NCBI RefSeq assembly: GCF_000710915.1
Contig: NZ_BAUA01000061.1
Coordinates: forward strand, 1 to 54,888
From: Nocardia brasiliensis IFM 10847
GTDB lineage: Bacteria; Actinomycetota; Actinomycetes; Mycobacteriales; Mycobacteriaceae
Length of the DNA stretch: 54,888 nucleotides
Direction of reading: 5' to 3'
The translations under genes and the position numbers were made by a program. Shown piece after piece: positions 25,613 to 34,061 of this stretch. The notes below the pieces were generated by a model. It did not search any database. It had not been told where the DNA came from and saw nothing but the letters and a program-made list of their open reading frames with translations. Each line of letters opens with the position of its first letter. The stretch's first letter is position 1.

Positions 25613-26512
25613 TCAGTCCTTCTTCGCGGCGGCACCGGTGAACCGGGCGAACACGAGCCGGTAGCCGATGTAGAGCGTGAGCGACAACAGCACCTGTACC
25701 GAGGCGAGGACCGCGGCGCCGGGCAGGTCGAACGTGACGATGCCGCGCGTGTAGATCAGCGCGGGCAGCGTCAGCACGCCCTTCGCGCCGGTGAACAGCA
25801 CGATGCCGAACTCGTTGAGCGTCAACAGCAGGACCAGGCTGCCGCCCGCCGCCAGCGCGGGCCAGGCCTCCGGAAGCACCACCTGACGCAGGACGCGCCA
25901 CGGCGAAGCGCCCAGGCTCGCGGCGACATCGAGTTGTTCCCGCGGCAACTGCGCGAAAGCGGCCAGCAGCGGCCGCACCACGAACGGCGTGAAAAACGTG
26001 ATCTCGGCGAGTATTACGCCGAGCGGGGTGGTGAGGAAGTCCAGTGCCGGCTCGGTGCCGCCGGTCAGCTCGGCGATCAGCGCGTTGACCGCGCCCGCGG
26101 TGCCGTAGAGGAACGTGAACGCCAGCGTGATCAGGAACGACGGCAGCGTCAGCACCGTATCGATGAGCCGGCCCACCACCTGTGCGCCGGGGAACGGCAC
26201 GAAGGCGAGCACGATGGCCAGGAAGGTGCCGAGCAACAGGCACCCGGCGGTGGACAGGGCCGCGATGGACACCGTGCGCCACAACGCGTTCCGGAACGAT
26301 TCGGAGCCGAGCACGTCTGACCACACTGTGGTGCCCCGGCCGGACGGCGTCACGGTCGACTCGGCGAGTACCCGGACGATCGGGTACACCGCGATGCACA
26401 GCACGACCAGCATCGGCGGCAGGCTCCACAGCACTGGTTTCCAGTTGCGTTGCCGCGCAGGTCGCTGCGGGCTCGGCCCGGTGATCGGTTCGAGCAGAAC
26501 AGGCGTGCTCAT
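25613..26512 (-). CDS. Aminophosphonate ABC transporter permease, PhnU-like
   Basis: A 299-residue permease with six hydrophobic segments and an EAA loop, LPREQLDVAASLGASPWRVL. The ATG at 26512 overlaps the TGA of the ATPase gene (ATGA), showing translational coupling; a longer frame to 26782 overlaps the ATPase and was rejected. Together with the PhnV-like gene it encodes the transmembrane heterodimer. It belongs to the same class as iron(III) and 2-aminoethylphosphonate importers. Confidence 0.86.
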   Translation of the reverse strand: MSTPVLLEPITGPSPQRPARQRNWKPVLWSLPPMLVVLCIAVYPIVRVLAESTVTPSGRGTTVWSDVLGSESFRNALWRTVSIAALSTAGCLLLGTFLAIVLAFVPFPGAQVVGRLIDTVLTLPSFLITLAFTFLYGTAGAVNALIAELTGGTEPALDFLTTPLGVILAEITFFTPFVVRPLLAAFAQLPREQLDVAASLGASPWRVLRQVVLPEAWPALAAGGSLVLLLTLNEFGIVLFTGAKGVLTLPALIYTRGIVTFDLPGAAVLASVQVLLSLTLYIGYRLVFARFTGAAAKKD

Positions 26513-27684
26513 GCGTCCGACCCCACCGCGCGGGGGATGAGGACACCGGCCGGGTCGGGGAAGCGGACCCCGACGACCGTGCCGACCGCCGTCTCCACGT
26601 GACCGGGGACGTCGGCGGTGACCTCGTCGGCCAGCCCGTCGATGGCGAGGTGCAACCGGGTCGAGGCACCCCGCCAGACCGCGGTGGTCACCGTGCCGCG
26701 CAGCGCGTCTCGTTCGGAGGTGGCGCCGATCCGGATGGTGTGCGGGCGCACACACAGCAGCGCGGGCGAGTCCGGAGCCCAATTCTCCTGACCGACACCG
26801 GGTGTGGGCGCTTCCGCCCGCAGTGTCCGGGTGCCGACGGTGACCAGCGCCGCGCCGCCGGACACCCGGTTCACGGTGCAGGACAGCAGGTTCGCTCCGC
26901 CGAGGAAGGCGGCGGTGAAGTCGGAAGGCGGGCGACGCCAGAGATTTTCGGCGGTGTCGATGTCGACCAGGCGAGCGTCACGCATGACGGCGATGCGATC
27001 GGCCAAGGCGAGTGCCTCGGTTTGGTCGTGGGTCACATACAGCATGGCCGTGTCCGGCAGCGCGGCCCGCAACTGCTGTAACTCGCCGAGCATGGATTGG
27101 CGCAGCTGGGCGTCTAGCGCGGCGAGCGGTTCGTCGAGCAGCAACACCTTGGGCCGGATGGCCAGCGCCCTGGCGATCGCCACCCGCTGCTGCTGGCCGC
27201 CGGACAGTTCCCGGGGCAGTCGCTTGGCGTAGGCCCCCATGCCGACCATGTCCAGCGCCTCGGTGACCCGCGCGCCGATCTCCTCGCGCGGCACGCGTTG
27301 TGCCTTCAGGCCGAAGGCGACGTTGCCGTGCACGGTCATATGCGGGAACAGCGCGTACGACTGCACGACGACACCGATCCCGCGCTTGGCCGGGGAGAGT
27401 TCGGTGACGTCGCGACCGGCCAGCCGGACCGCGCCCGAGGTCGGCCGGACGAATCCGGCCAAGGCCTTGAGTGCCGTCGATTTGCCCGAACCGCTCGGTC
27501 CCAGCAGGGCGACCGTCTCGCCCGCGGCGACGCGCAGGGTGAAATCGGCCAGCGCGACCGTGGTTTTGCGGCCGCTGCGATAGCTGACGCCGACCCGGTC
27601 GAAGACGATCGCCGGTTCGGCGACGGCCCGTGTCGTGGTCGGGGCTGAGGTGGATGACTCGGTGCGCGCGTCACCGGTGGACAT
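26509..27684 (-). CDS. Aminophosphonate ABC transporter ATP-binding protein, PhnT-like
   Basis: A 391-residue ATPase with Walker A GPSGSGKST, Q-loop (VVQSYALFPHMTV), signature LSGGQQQRVAIARALA, Walker B VLLLDEP, the H-loop histidine in YVTHDQTEA, and a C-terminal TOBE domain (about residues 290-385). It energises uptake by the PhnU/PhnV-like channel. The N terminus (first about 20 residues) is a Ser/Thr-rich disordered extension. It starts 28 bp after the binding-protein gene and its stop overlaps the next start. Confidence 0.92.
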   Translation of the reverse strand: MSTGDARTESSTSAPTTTRAVAEPAIVFDRVGVSYRSGRKTTVALADFTLRVAAGETVALLGPSGSGKSTALKALAGFVRPTSGAVRLAGRDVTELSPAKRGIGVVVQSYALFPHMTVHGNVAFGLKAQRVPREEIGARVTEALDMVGMGAYAKRLPRELSGGQQQRVAIARALAIRPKVLLLDEPLAALDAQLRQSMLGELQQLRAALPDTAMLYVTHDQTEALALADRIAVMRDARLVDIDTAENLWRRPPSDFTAAFLGGANLLSCTVNRVSGGAALVTVGTRTLRAEAPTPGVGQENWAPDSPALLCVRPHTIRIGATSERDALRGTVTTAVWRGASTRLHLAIDGLADEVTADVPGHVETAVGTVVGVRFPDPAGVLIPRAVGSDA

Positions 27685-27712
27685 GATCGACTCCCTTGTG
27701 CGCTAAGCTGTT

Positions 27713-28786
27713 TCAGCTACCGGTGGCCTTCTGGTACGCGGCGAGGTCGCCGTCCAGATCTGTGAGCACCTTGTCCCAGTCGACCGGCAGCAACTCGACA
27801 CCCTGCAACACCGAACTCGGCGACGGCCCGGAGCCGGCGGCCGGGGTCTCGCGCAGTTCGGCCCGCGCGGGCACCGCGAAAGCGTCTGTGCCCAGCGACC
27901 GCTGCGCCTGGGCCGAGAGCAGGAACTCCATCAACTTCTCGGCGTCGGCCTGATGTGGCGCACCCTTGGCCAGGCCCATCACGTACGGCACCGCGACGGT
28001 CGCCTTCTTGCCGTCGGCCGCGGCCGGGAAGAACACGCTGAACTTCGAGCCCTTCTCCTTGATGGTGGTCAGGTTCATCTGCACGTCTCCGTTGGCGATG
28101 CTCAGCTCGCCCTTGTCGACCTTGGCCTGCAGCTTGCCGGTGGACGAGGACGGTCCGACGTTGTTGGCCTGCAACTTGGCCAGGTAGTCGAGGGCGCCCT
28201 GCTTGCCGAGCAGCTTCTGCAACAGGATCAAGACCGCGGTGCCGTCGCCGGCCTGGCCGGGCGTCGAATACTGCAGCTTGCCTTTGAATTCCGGCTTCAG
28301 CAGGTCGTCCCAGGTGAGCGCCTTCGCGTCGACCGCGGGGTTGGCGATGAAGCACAGGTAGTTGTTCGCCAGCGTGACGTATTTGCCCTCGGCGTCCTTG
28401 TCCGCGGCCGGGACGGCGCTGGTGTCCACGCCGCTGTCCTGCAGCAGCCCAGCGGCTTTCGCCTTCTGGATGAACGGCGGCAGGGTGACGACGACGTCGG
28501 CCTGCGGGTTGGCCTGCTCCTTGTCGACCCGGTTGACGACCTCGCCCGAGCCGGCCTCGACCAGGTTGACCGCGATGCCGGTCTGCTTCTTGAACTCGGC
28601 GAACTGGTTCTGGTACCAGCTGCCTACGCCGTCGGCGGAATAGACCGTGACGGTCTTGCCGCTCCCGCTGTCCGTTCCGGTGCCGCCGCAGGCCGCGGTG
28701 GCCGCGACGGTGGTGACGGCGGCGACGAACAGCGCGGCCCGGGACAGGCGGCGTGCGAGGCGGGTCTGCGTGTTGGAAGTACGCAC
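27713..28786 (-). CDS. Aminophosphonate ABC transporter substrate-binding lipoprotein, PhnS-like
   Basis: A 357-residue exported solute-binding protein. The signal peptide (hydrophobic core ALFVAAVTTVAATAAC) ends at a lipobox-like TAAC with C33, so it is probably lipid-anchored outside the membrane. The mature part begins VTVYSADGVGSWYQNQFAEF, the opening of the iron/aminophosphonate (SBP_bac_6/PhnS) class. It starts with GTG at 28786. Placement after the phosphonatase-like gene, with the permeases and ATPase following, supports 2-aminoethylphosphonate or a derivative as ligand. Confidence 0.88.
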   Translation of the reverse strand: MRTSNTQTRLARRLSRAALFVAAVTTVAATAACGGTGTDSGSGKTVTVYSADGVGSWYQNQFAEFKKQTGIAVNLVEAGSGEVVNRVDKEQANPQADVVVTLPPFIQKAKAAGLLQDSGVDTSAVPAADKDAEGKYVTLANNYLCFIANPAVDAKALTWDDLLKPEFKGKLQYSTPGQAGDGTAVLILLQKLLGKQGALDYLAKLQANNVGPSSSTGKLQAKVDKGELSIANGDVQMNLTTIKEKGSKFSVFFPAAADGKKATVAVPYVMGLAKGAPHQADAEKLMEFLLSAQAQRSLGTDAFAVPARAELRETPAAGSGPSPSSVLQGVELLPVDWDKVLTDLDGDLAAYQKATGS

Positions 28787-28852
28787 GTGACTACAACTTT
28801 CGGTTCGTGATGGGGTCGGCGTCGAAGGAATGGTCGGGCGTGGACGGGCCGG

Positions 28853-29554
28853 TCAGGAACGTTCGGCCAGGATCAGTTCGGCGAATTCGACGACCGAGGC
28901 CACCACGTGGGTGGCGCCCGCCGCGCGCAGCTGCGCCTCGTCGTGCGCGCCGGTGAGCGTGCCCGCGACGATCTGTGCGCCCGCGGCCAGGCCGGTGGCG
29001 ATATCGCTGGTCGTATCGCCCAGTACCGCAACCCGATCCACCGCATCGGCCTGCAGGCGCAGCAGTGCGGTGAGCACCAGGTCGGGATAGGGGCGTCCGC
29101 GTCCGGCGTCGGCGGGCGCCAGCGTCAGATCGGCGATGTCCTGCCAGCCGAGCGCGCGCAGCAGACGGTCCTGGGTCGAGCGGCTGAAGCCGGTGGTGAG
29201 CGCGACCTTGACGCCCGCACCGCGCAGCTTGCCGATCGCCGTGGCCGCACCGGGCACCGGTGCGATCTCGACCTCGTCGATCAGCGCCTCGTACGCGGCC
29301 TCGAAGGCAAGGTTGGCCTGCTGGGCGCGGTCCTCGGCGCCGAGTAGCGCGCGGAACACGGCGATCTTGGACTGGCCCATGGTGTCGAGCACGTAGGTGC
29401 GGGCCGCCTCGCGCTCCGGTCCCTCGGCCGCGATGCCCGCCGCCGTGGCGGCGGCCTCGAAGGCGCGCAGCACCAGGCCGCCGTCGGCCACAGTGGTGCC
29501 CGCCATGTCCAGCACGGCCAGTTGAATAGTGTTGTCCGACAAGGCAATCCTCAC
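28853..29554 (-). CDS. Phosphonatase-like HAD hydrolase (PhnX-related)
   Basis: A 233-residue HAD-superfamily hydrolase. The nucleophile motif is DMAGTT (D16), the D-x-A-G-T form special to phosphonatase and its close relatives. The cap domain has MGQSK with K63 at the position of the phosphonatase Schiff-base lysine. The C-terminal metal motif is GDTTSD. The residues needed to cleave the C-P bond of phosphonoacetaldehyde, giving acetaldehyde and phosphate, are therefore present. The GTG at 29554 overlaps the stop of the FAD oxidase gene (GTGA), showing coupling. It is assigned to the PhnX-like clade that travels with that oxidase, rather than to classical PhnX. Confidence 0.88.
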   Translation of the reverse strand: MRIALSDNTIQLAVLDMAGTTVADGGLVLRAFEAAATAAGIAAEGPEREAARTYVLDTMGQSKIAVFRALLGAEDRAQQANLAFEAAYEALIDEVEIAPVPGAATAIGKLRGAGVKVALTTGFSRSTQDRLLRALGWQDIADLTLAPADAGRGRPYPDLVLTALLRLQADAVDRVAVLGDTTSDIATGLAAGAQIVAGTLTGAHDEAQLRAAGATHVVASVVEFAELILAERS

Positions 29555-30678
29555 AGATTCAGGAGTTCGGCGGTTTCCTCGCCGAGTGCGGGTCCGAGGG
29601 TCATGCCGCGGCCGCCCGGGCCGGTGACGACCCAGGTGTGGTCTCCGGCCGCGGCGCGGGTGACGAGTGCGCAGGGGTCGGTGCTCTGGCTGTACACGCC
29701 CGCCCAGCGCCGAACCACCTGCGGCAGTGCGCGTCCGAGCAGTTCCTCGGTGACCGCGGTGAGATGTTCGTACGGCGCCTCGTCCACGTCGAAGGCGAAC
29801 GGCTCGTCGTATTCGTGGGTGTCGCCGATGGTCAAGCCGCCGTGCAAGCGCTGCACGCAGAGCAGCTGCATCTTGTGCTCGGCGGCGGTCGCCGATTGGG
29901 ACTGCTCGCGATTCAGCGTGTCGACCGCCGCACCCGCGAAGCCGGGGTAGTAGCGGAAGCTGTCGCCGTCGGCGATGGCGGTGGTGAGCGGTTCGCCGAG
30001 CGGCGCGGTCTGCATCATCTGCAACCGAACCCGGCGCACCGGCAGCACGCCGGCCAGCTCGCGGGCCAGTCCGGTGTGTGCCGCGCCGGGGCACACCAGC
30101 ACCAGGTCCGCTTCGAATCGGCGGCCCTGGTCGTCGCGCACGGTCGCACCGGCGGCGGTATCGGTGACGGACCTGGCTTCGGTACCCGCGTGGAAGGTGT
30201 AGCGACCGGTGGCCGCGAGGTAGGCGCGGATCGCGGGCAGCGCCTGCCGGGACTCCACCGCGGCATCGGCCGAACAATGCAGCCCGGCAAGGAATTTGCC
30301 GCGCAGTGCGGGGTTTATCGCACGTACCTCGGCGGGCTCCAGCAATGCGAAACCGCGGGATTCGGCCGACGGGTCCGCCACGGCTTGTTCGGCGACCGCC
30401 AGCTCGGCGGGCGTGCGCACCAGCGTGATCGATCCGGCGGGACGGAAGCCGACGCCGGGGACCTTGCCGCCGAGTTCCTCCCACAGCTGCCGGGAACGCA
30501 GGGTCAGCTCGAGTTCGCCCGCGGCCCGGCCGGAGACCCACACCAGGCCGAAGTTGCGGACCGTGGCGCCGCGCGCCTCGGTCTCCCGCTCGACCTGCAC
30601 AACCTCGTGACCGCGGCGGACGGCGGCCAGGGCGTGTGCGGTGCCGAGGATCCCACCGCCGATGATGACCAATCGCAT
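29551..30678 (-). CDS. FAD-dependent oxidoreductase of the aminophosphonate cluster (TIGR03364 type)
   Basis: A 375-residue D-amino-acid-oxidase-like flavoenzyme. The N terminus MRLVIIGGGILGTAHAL is the FAD Rossmann motif, followed by the acidic ERE turn. GLVWVSGRAAGELE, GLTIGDTHEYDEP and VVTGPGGRGMTLGPALGEE are features of the clade found with phosphonatase-like genes. It probably oxidises 2-aminoethylphosphonate or its N-methyl form to phosphonoacetaldehyde, feeding the HAD enzyme. That is inference from family and neighbours. The ATG at 30678 is preferred; an ATG at 30693 would add five residues and almost touch the operator at 30695. Confidence 0.86.
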   Translation of the reverse strand: MRLVIIGGGILGTAHALAAVRRGHEVVQVERETEARGATVRNFGLVWVSGRAAGELELTLRSRQLWEELGGKVPGVGFRPAGSITLVRTPAELAVAEQAVADPSAESRGFALLEPAEVRAINPALRGKFLAGLHCSADAAVESRQALPAIRAYLAATGRYTFHAGTEARSVTDTAAGATVRDDQGRRFEADLVLVCPGAAHTGLARELAGVLPVRRVRLQMMQTAPLGEPLTTAIADGDSFRYYPGFAGAAVDTLNREQSQSATAAEHKMQLLCVQRLHGGLTIGDTHEYDEPFAFDVDEAPYEHLTAVTEELLGRALPQVVRRWAGVYSQSTDPCALVTRAAAGDHTWVVTGPGGRGMTLGPALGEETAELLNL

Positions 30679-30694
30679 GCGACCATGGTGCACA

Positions 30695-30708
30695 TTGGTC
30701 TAGACCAA
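30695..30708. promoter_or_regulatory. GntR/PhnF-type operator 1
   Basis: TTGGTCTAGACCAA is a perfect 14-bp palindrome. It sits 16 bp upstream of the FAD oxidase start (or 1 bp upstream of the alternative ATG), in the promoter or leader of the phosphonate operon. It resembles the TGGT-N4-ACCA sites bound by PhnF-like GntR regulators in mycobacteria. Confidence 0.75.
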
Positions 30709-30740
30709 CGGGTGTTAGTGGTGCGAACGGTAGGTTAACA

Positions 30741-30756
30741 ATTGGTATAGACCAAT
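30741..30756. promoter_or_regulatory. GntR/PhnF-type operator 2
   Basis: ATTGGTATAGACCAAT shares the TTGGT..AGACCAA arms with operator 1 and is symmetric except at the centre. It lies 17 bp upstream of the GntR start codon. Centre-to-centre distance from operator 1 is about 47 bp. Two like sites in a divergent promoter fit joint control of the regulator and the operon. Confidence 0.75.
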
Positions 30757-30773
30757 TGCGGTACGCTGTGGGC

Positions 30774-31544
30774 ATGGACGCGACGGAGGTGGGCAGGGTC
30801 GGTGCCGCGGCGGGCGGCGGTGGCGGGCGCGCGGAGTTCGCGCTCCCGGACCGGTTGCCGAAGTCCTATCGCGTGCGCACCGAGATCGAGGCGATCCTCG
30901 GGGAACTGCACGAGGGGGATCCGGTTCCGTCCGAACGGGATCTGGCCGTGCGATTCGAGGTGGCACGGGAAACGGTGCGGCAGGCGCTGCGAGATCTGCT
31001 GGTGGAGGGGCGGATTCGCAGACAGGGTCGTGGCACGGTGGTCTCGCGCCCGAAAATGGTGCAGCCGCTGTCGCTACGCTCCTACACCGAAGGGGCGATC
31101 AGTTACGGGCGCGTGCCCGGCCGGTTGCTCGTCGGCTGGGACGACGTGCCCGCCGATGCCGATGTGGCCCGTGATCTCGCTGTGCCCGTGGGTACTTCGG
31201 TCATGCACCTGGAGCGGGTGCTGCTCGCCGACGGCGAACGGATCGGGCTCGAGAGCACCTTCCTGCCGCTGCATCGGTTCGCCGATCTGCGCACCAGCTA
31301 CGACCCCACCACTTCGCTGTACGCGGCGGTGCGCGCCGCGGGCGTCGCCTTCGGCCGCGCTACCGAACGCATCGAAACCGTCCTCGCCTCACCCCGCGAG
31401 GCCGCCCTGCTCGAATGCACCACGGCGCTGCCCCTGCTGCTCCTGCACCGCCGCAGTGTCGACACCGACGGCGCGCCCATCGAACGGGTCCGCGGCCTCT
31501 ACCGGGGTGATCGCATCGCCTTCGAAGCGCGCCTCGATGAATAG
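30774..31544 (+). CDS. GntR-family (HutC/UTRA) regulator, PhnF-like
   Basis: A 256-residue regulator. The GntR winged helix spans about residues 30-95: a helix ending VPSERDLAVRFEVARETVRQ, then LLVEGRIRRQGRGTVV. The C-terminal UTRA ligand domain carries the typical MHLERVLLADGERIGLESTF strands and YAAVRAAGVAFGRATERIE. It is divergent from the phosphonate operon, and the two operators lie between. It probably represses both in the absence of substrate. The ATG at 30774 was chosen; the short upstream extension reads through operator 2. Confidence 0.92.
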   Translation: MDATEVGRVGAAAGGGGGRAEFALPDRLPKSYRVRTEIEAILGELHEGDPVPSERDLAVRFEVARETVRQALRDLLVEGRIRRQGRGTVVSRPKMVQPLSLRSYTEGAISYGRVPGRLLVGWDDVPADADVARDLAVPVGTSVMHLERVLLADGERIGLESTFLPLHRFADLRTSYDPTTSLYAAVRAAGVAFGRATERIETVLASPREAALLECTTALPLLLLHRRSVDTDGAPIERVRGLYRGDRIAFEARLDE

Positions 31545-31575
31545 ATCTGTGTAGCAGTCGGTTTCGTGGGGCTGG

Positions 31576-32703
31576 TCAGGTTCGTGCGCCTTTGCGGCGG
31601 GTGCGGGCCCAGTCCGCGCAGCGGCGGGTCAGGGCGAGCACGTGGTCGAGGACGGCGGGACTGACGCCCGCGATGCCCATGGCGTAGCGCGTGCCGTCGG
31701 TGTAGGCGGCCCGGGCGAGCATGCCGTGCTTGGTGCGAAAAGTGACCAGTCCGTCCAGGATTCGGATGACGCCGTCCATGGCGTAGGCCGCCTTGGTCGA
31801 GGGCGGACCGTCGGGGCGGTCGAATTCCCGGACGAGCCTGGTCACCAATGATTCTGCGTCCGTGGTGTGTTCGAACATCCGCCGCCACCGGGGGAGGCCG
31901 TAGTTCAGCAGATCGTCTTGGAAGTACGTCATGCCGACGCCTCCGTGATCGGCCGACCAGACGAGCCGGTCGATCAGATACAGCGGCACGTGGACGGCGG
32001 CGGGTCCGTAGTACGAGCGGTCGGCCACGACCACGTCCGCCATGAACGGCCGCAATCGCGCGGCGTAGAACTCGATCGGATCGACGGTGCGGTACAGGCC
32101 GCTCATCAACTGCGGCAGGGTCTCCAACTGGTCGGCTGCCGCGTGGCAGATCTCGCCGAAAGCTGTGTCGTCCGGGTGGAGTTCGGCCAAACCCGCCAGC
32201 TGTGGCGCGATCTCGCTGATCAGCAGCGTGCTCACGCGGACGGCATCCAGTACGACATTTTCCTGATGCTCGCCGAGGAACATCCGCTGGCGCTTCCCTC
32301 GCGGATTCCACGCGCCGTAGTGCAGCACGGTGTCCCGGGGCACCATGCCCGCCGAATGGCCCCACGCGAGCAATACGCCGGTGGCTTCGGGTACGGCATC
32401 GAGCGGCTCGACACCGTGTCTGCGCAAAGAAGACATGAGCATGCCGACGTCTCGCATAGCCGCCAGCCGATCGGCGATATCCGGTAACTCGGCCTCGCGC
32501 GCCCGGGACAGCAACTCGCGGAACGCGGTCGCGAGCTGGCGTAGATCGGCCGCCGCGTTCATTACCGGAAGATTCGCCAGCACCGCGTCGGCGGAGAGCG
32601 GATCGCGGCGCGCGACCTGTCGGCACGACAATTCATCGATGTTTATCGAGTAGGGATTGTCCATCCTGGTCAGCGGCCGTGACTGGAGTCTCGAGCTCGG
32701 CAT
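31576..32703 (-). CDS. PrnB-like (monodechloroaminopyrrolnitrin synthase family) heme protein
   Basis: The 375-residue protein resembles PrnB, a heme enzyme of the indoleamine/tryptophan dioxygenase superfamily that rearranges 7-chlorotryptophan in pyrrolnitrin synthesis. Shared stretches run in order: DPLSADAVLANLPVMN, AAMRDVGMLMSSLRRHGVEP, PRDTVLHYGAWNP, SYYGPAAVHVPLYLIDRLVW, and TFRTKHGMLARAAY. In the last, H326 falls where PrnB has its axial heme ligand. No halogenase or other prn gene is near. The ATG at 32703 has an AGGA ribosome site 6 nt upstream, better than the internal ATG at 32664. It converges on the GntR gene. Its substrate is probably an indole or other aromatic amine, by inference. 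Confidence 0.8.
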   Translation of the reverse strand: MPSSRLQSRPLTRMDNPYSINIDELSCRQVARRDPLSADAVLANLPVMNAAADLRQLATAFRELLSRAREAELPDIADRLAAMRDVGMLMSSLRRHGVEPLDAVPEATGVLLAWGHSAGMVPRDTVLHYGAWNPRGKRQRMFLGEHQENVVLDAVRVSTLLISEIAPQLAGLAELHPDDTAFGEICHAAADQLETLPQLMSGLYRTVDPIEFYAARLRPFMADVVVADRSYYGPAAVHVPLYLIDRLVWSADHGGVGMTYFQDDLLNYGLPRWRRMFEHTTDAESLVTRLVREFDRPDGPPSTKAAYAMDGVIRILDGLVTFRTKHGMLARAAYTDGTRYAMGIAGVSPAVLDHVLALTRRCADWARTRRKGART

Positions 32704-32873
32704 CGGTTCCTATCTCGACCCGCGAGCGACGAACTCGCCAGATCTTGTCCATGCCGTCTCAGTAGTACGGTCCGATGTTTGGGTGCTATTAGGCAAACAA
32801 ACGTCCGGCGACTATGTCAATAATTGTTCCGGCTAACGCTGGGTAAACTAAATCGTTGCGCCTTAACCTATTT

Positions 32874-32902
32874 CACCGAGCCCTTAATTCGAGGGCTCGG
32901 TG
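32874..32902. terminator. Hairpin downstream of the LLM oxidoreductase gene
   Basis: CACCGAGCCCT (32874-32884) and AGGGCTCGGTG (32892-32902) make a perfect 11-bp stem with a 7-nt loop. It lies 11 bp beyond the stop of the minus-strand LLM gene. The following sequence is A/T-rich, supporting intrinsic termination before the PrnB-like gene's promoter region (32704-32873, itself AT-rich). Confidence 0.75.
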
Positions 32903-32913
32903 ACGGTTCCGGA

Positions 32914-33924
32914 TCAGCGCACCTGGGGTGCCACCTTCTCGCCGAGCAATTCGATGTTGTGCAGGACCTTTTCGTGCGGGAGGGTGCCGACGCTGGTGTG
33001 CAGCATGAAGCGGTCCAGTCCGAGGGTGTCGCGAATATCGGCGATCTTTTCGGCGACATAGTCGGCGGTGCCGACGAACAGTGAGCCTTCCTTCGAGCGC
33101 AGGGCCTCGAACTGGGGACGGGTCATCGCTCCCCAGCCGCGTTCGCGACCGATCGTGCTCATCGCGAGGGCGTAGGGCTCGTAGAAGTCGGCGACGGCCT
33201 GCTCGTCGCTGTCGGCGATATAGCCGTGCGCGTGCACCGCGACGGGCTGCTTGTCGTGGCCGCCTTCGGCGAGTGCGCGGTGGTACAGGTCGACCAGCGG
33301 CCTGAACCGGGCGGGCTGGCCGCCGATGATGGCGATGGCCAACGGCAGGCCGAGCAGGCCGGCGCGGACCACCGACTCCGGGCTACCGCCGACCGCGATC
33401 CATACCGGCAGCGGCCGATTGTCGGTGCGCGGGTAGACGATTGCGTCGCGCAGCGGTGCGCGGAACTTGCCGTTCCAGTTCACCGGACCGTCCTCGCGCA
33501 GGTGCAACAGCAGCGCCAGCTTCTCCTCGAAGAGTTCGTCGTAGTCGCTCAGGTCGTAGCCGAACAGCGGGAAGCTCTCGGTGAAGGACCCACGCCCGGC
33601 CATCAGCTCGGCGCGGCCGTTGGACAGTCCGTCCAGGGTCGCGAAATCCTGATACACCCGGACCGGGTCGTCGGAGCTCAGCACCGTCACGGCGCTGGTC
33701 AACTGGATCTTCTCGGTGCGCGCCGCGATCGCGGCCAGCACGACCGCGGGTGCGGAAGCGGCGAAATCCTTGCGATGGTGTTCCCCGACGCCGTATACCT
33801 CGAGCCCGGCCCGTTCGGTCGCCACGGCCTCGTCCACCACCTGGCGCAGCCGCTCGGCCGCACTCGGCGCAGGCCGATCGCCGACGGGGTACAGCTCCGC
33901 GAACGTCGTGAGTCCCAATTCCAC
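32914..33924 (-). CDS. LLM-class flavin-dependent oxidoreductase
   Basis: A 336-residue bacterial-luciferase-like protein. It opens ELGLTTFAEL and has the GVGEHHRKDFAASAPAVVL barrel segment, LTSAVTVLSSDDPVRVYQDF, and GRAELMAGRGSF, typical of FMN- or F420-dependent LLM enzymes. The GTG at 33924 follows an AAGAGGG ribosome site; a longer frame to 34377 reads into the PucR gene and was rejected. It lies 130 bp downstream of the PucR gene on the same strand, with a TTGTA-N6-TACAA repeat in between, so PucR may control it. Substrate is unknown. Confidence 0.9.
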   Translation of the reverse strand: MELGLTTFAELYPVGDRPAPSAAERLRQVVDEAVATERAGLEVYGVGEHHRKDFAASAPAVVLAAIAARTEKIQLTSAVTVLSSDDPVRVYQDFATLDGLSNGRAELMAGRGSFTESFPLFGYDLSDYDELFEEKLALLLHLREDGPVNWNGKFRAPLRDAIVYPRTDNRPLPVWIAVGGSPESVVRAGLLGLPLAIAIIGGQPARFRPLVDLYHRALAEGGHDKQPVAVHAHGYIADSDEQAVADFYEPYALAMSTIGRERGWGAMTRPQFEALRSKEGSLFVGTADYVAEKIADIRDTLGLDRFMLHTSVGTLPHEKVLHNIELLGEKVAPQVR

Positions 33925-34043
33925 GATGGACCCTCTTTCCTGGGTAGTGTCGATGTCAACTACCACCCTAAACGGACCACGGTCCGTAGGTATTCCGCGC
34001 CGGCTCTGCGCTGCGATCCCGGCCTGTGCGTCTGCCCGAGGTT

Positions 34044-34061
34044 CTTGTACGGATTTACAAG
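34044..34061. promoter_or_regulatory. Putative PucR operator, copy A
   Basis: CTTGTA-CGGATT-TACAAG is a perfect 6-bp inverted repeat with a 6-nt spacer. It straddles the stop codon of the PucR gene and lies 120 bp upstream of the LLM oxidoreductase start. The same arms recur at 35220-35237. Confidence 0.7.
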
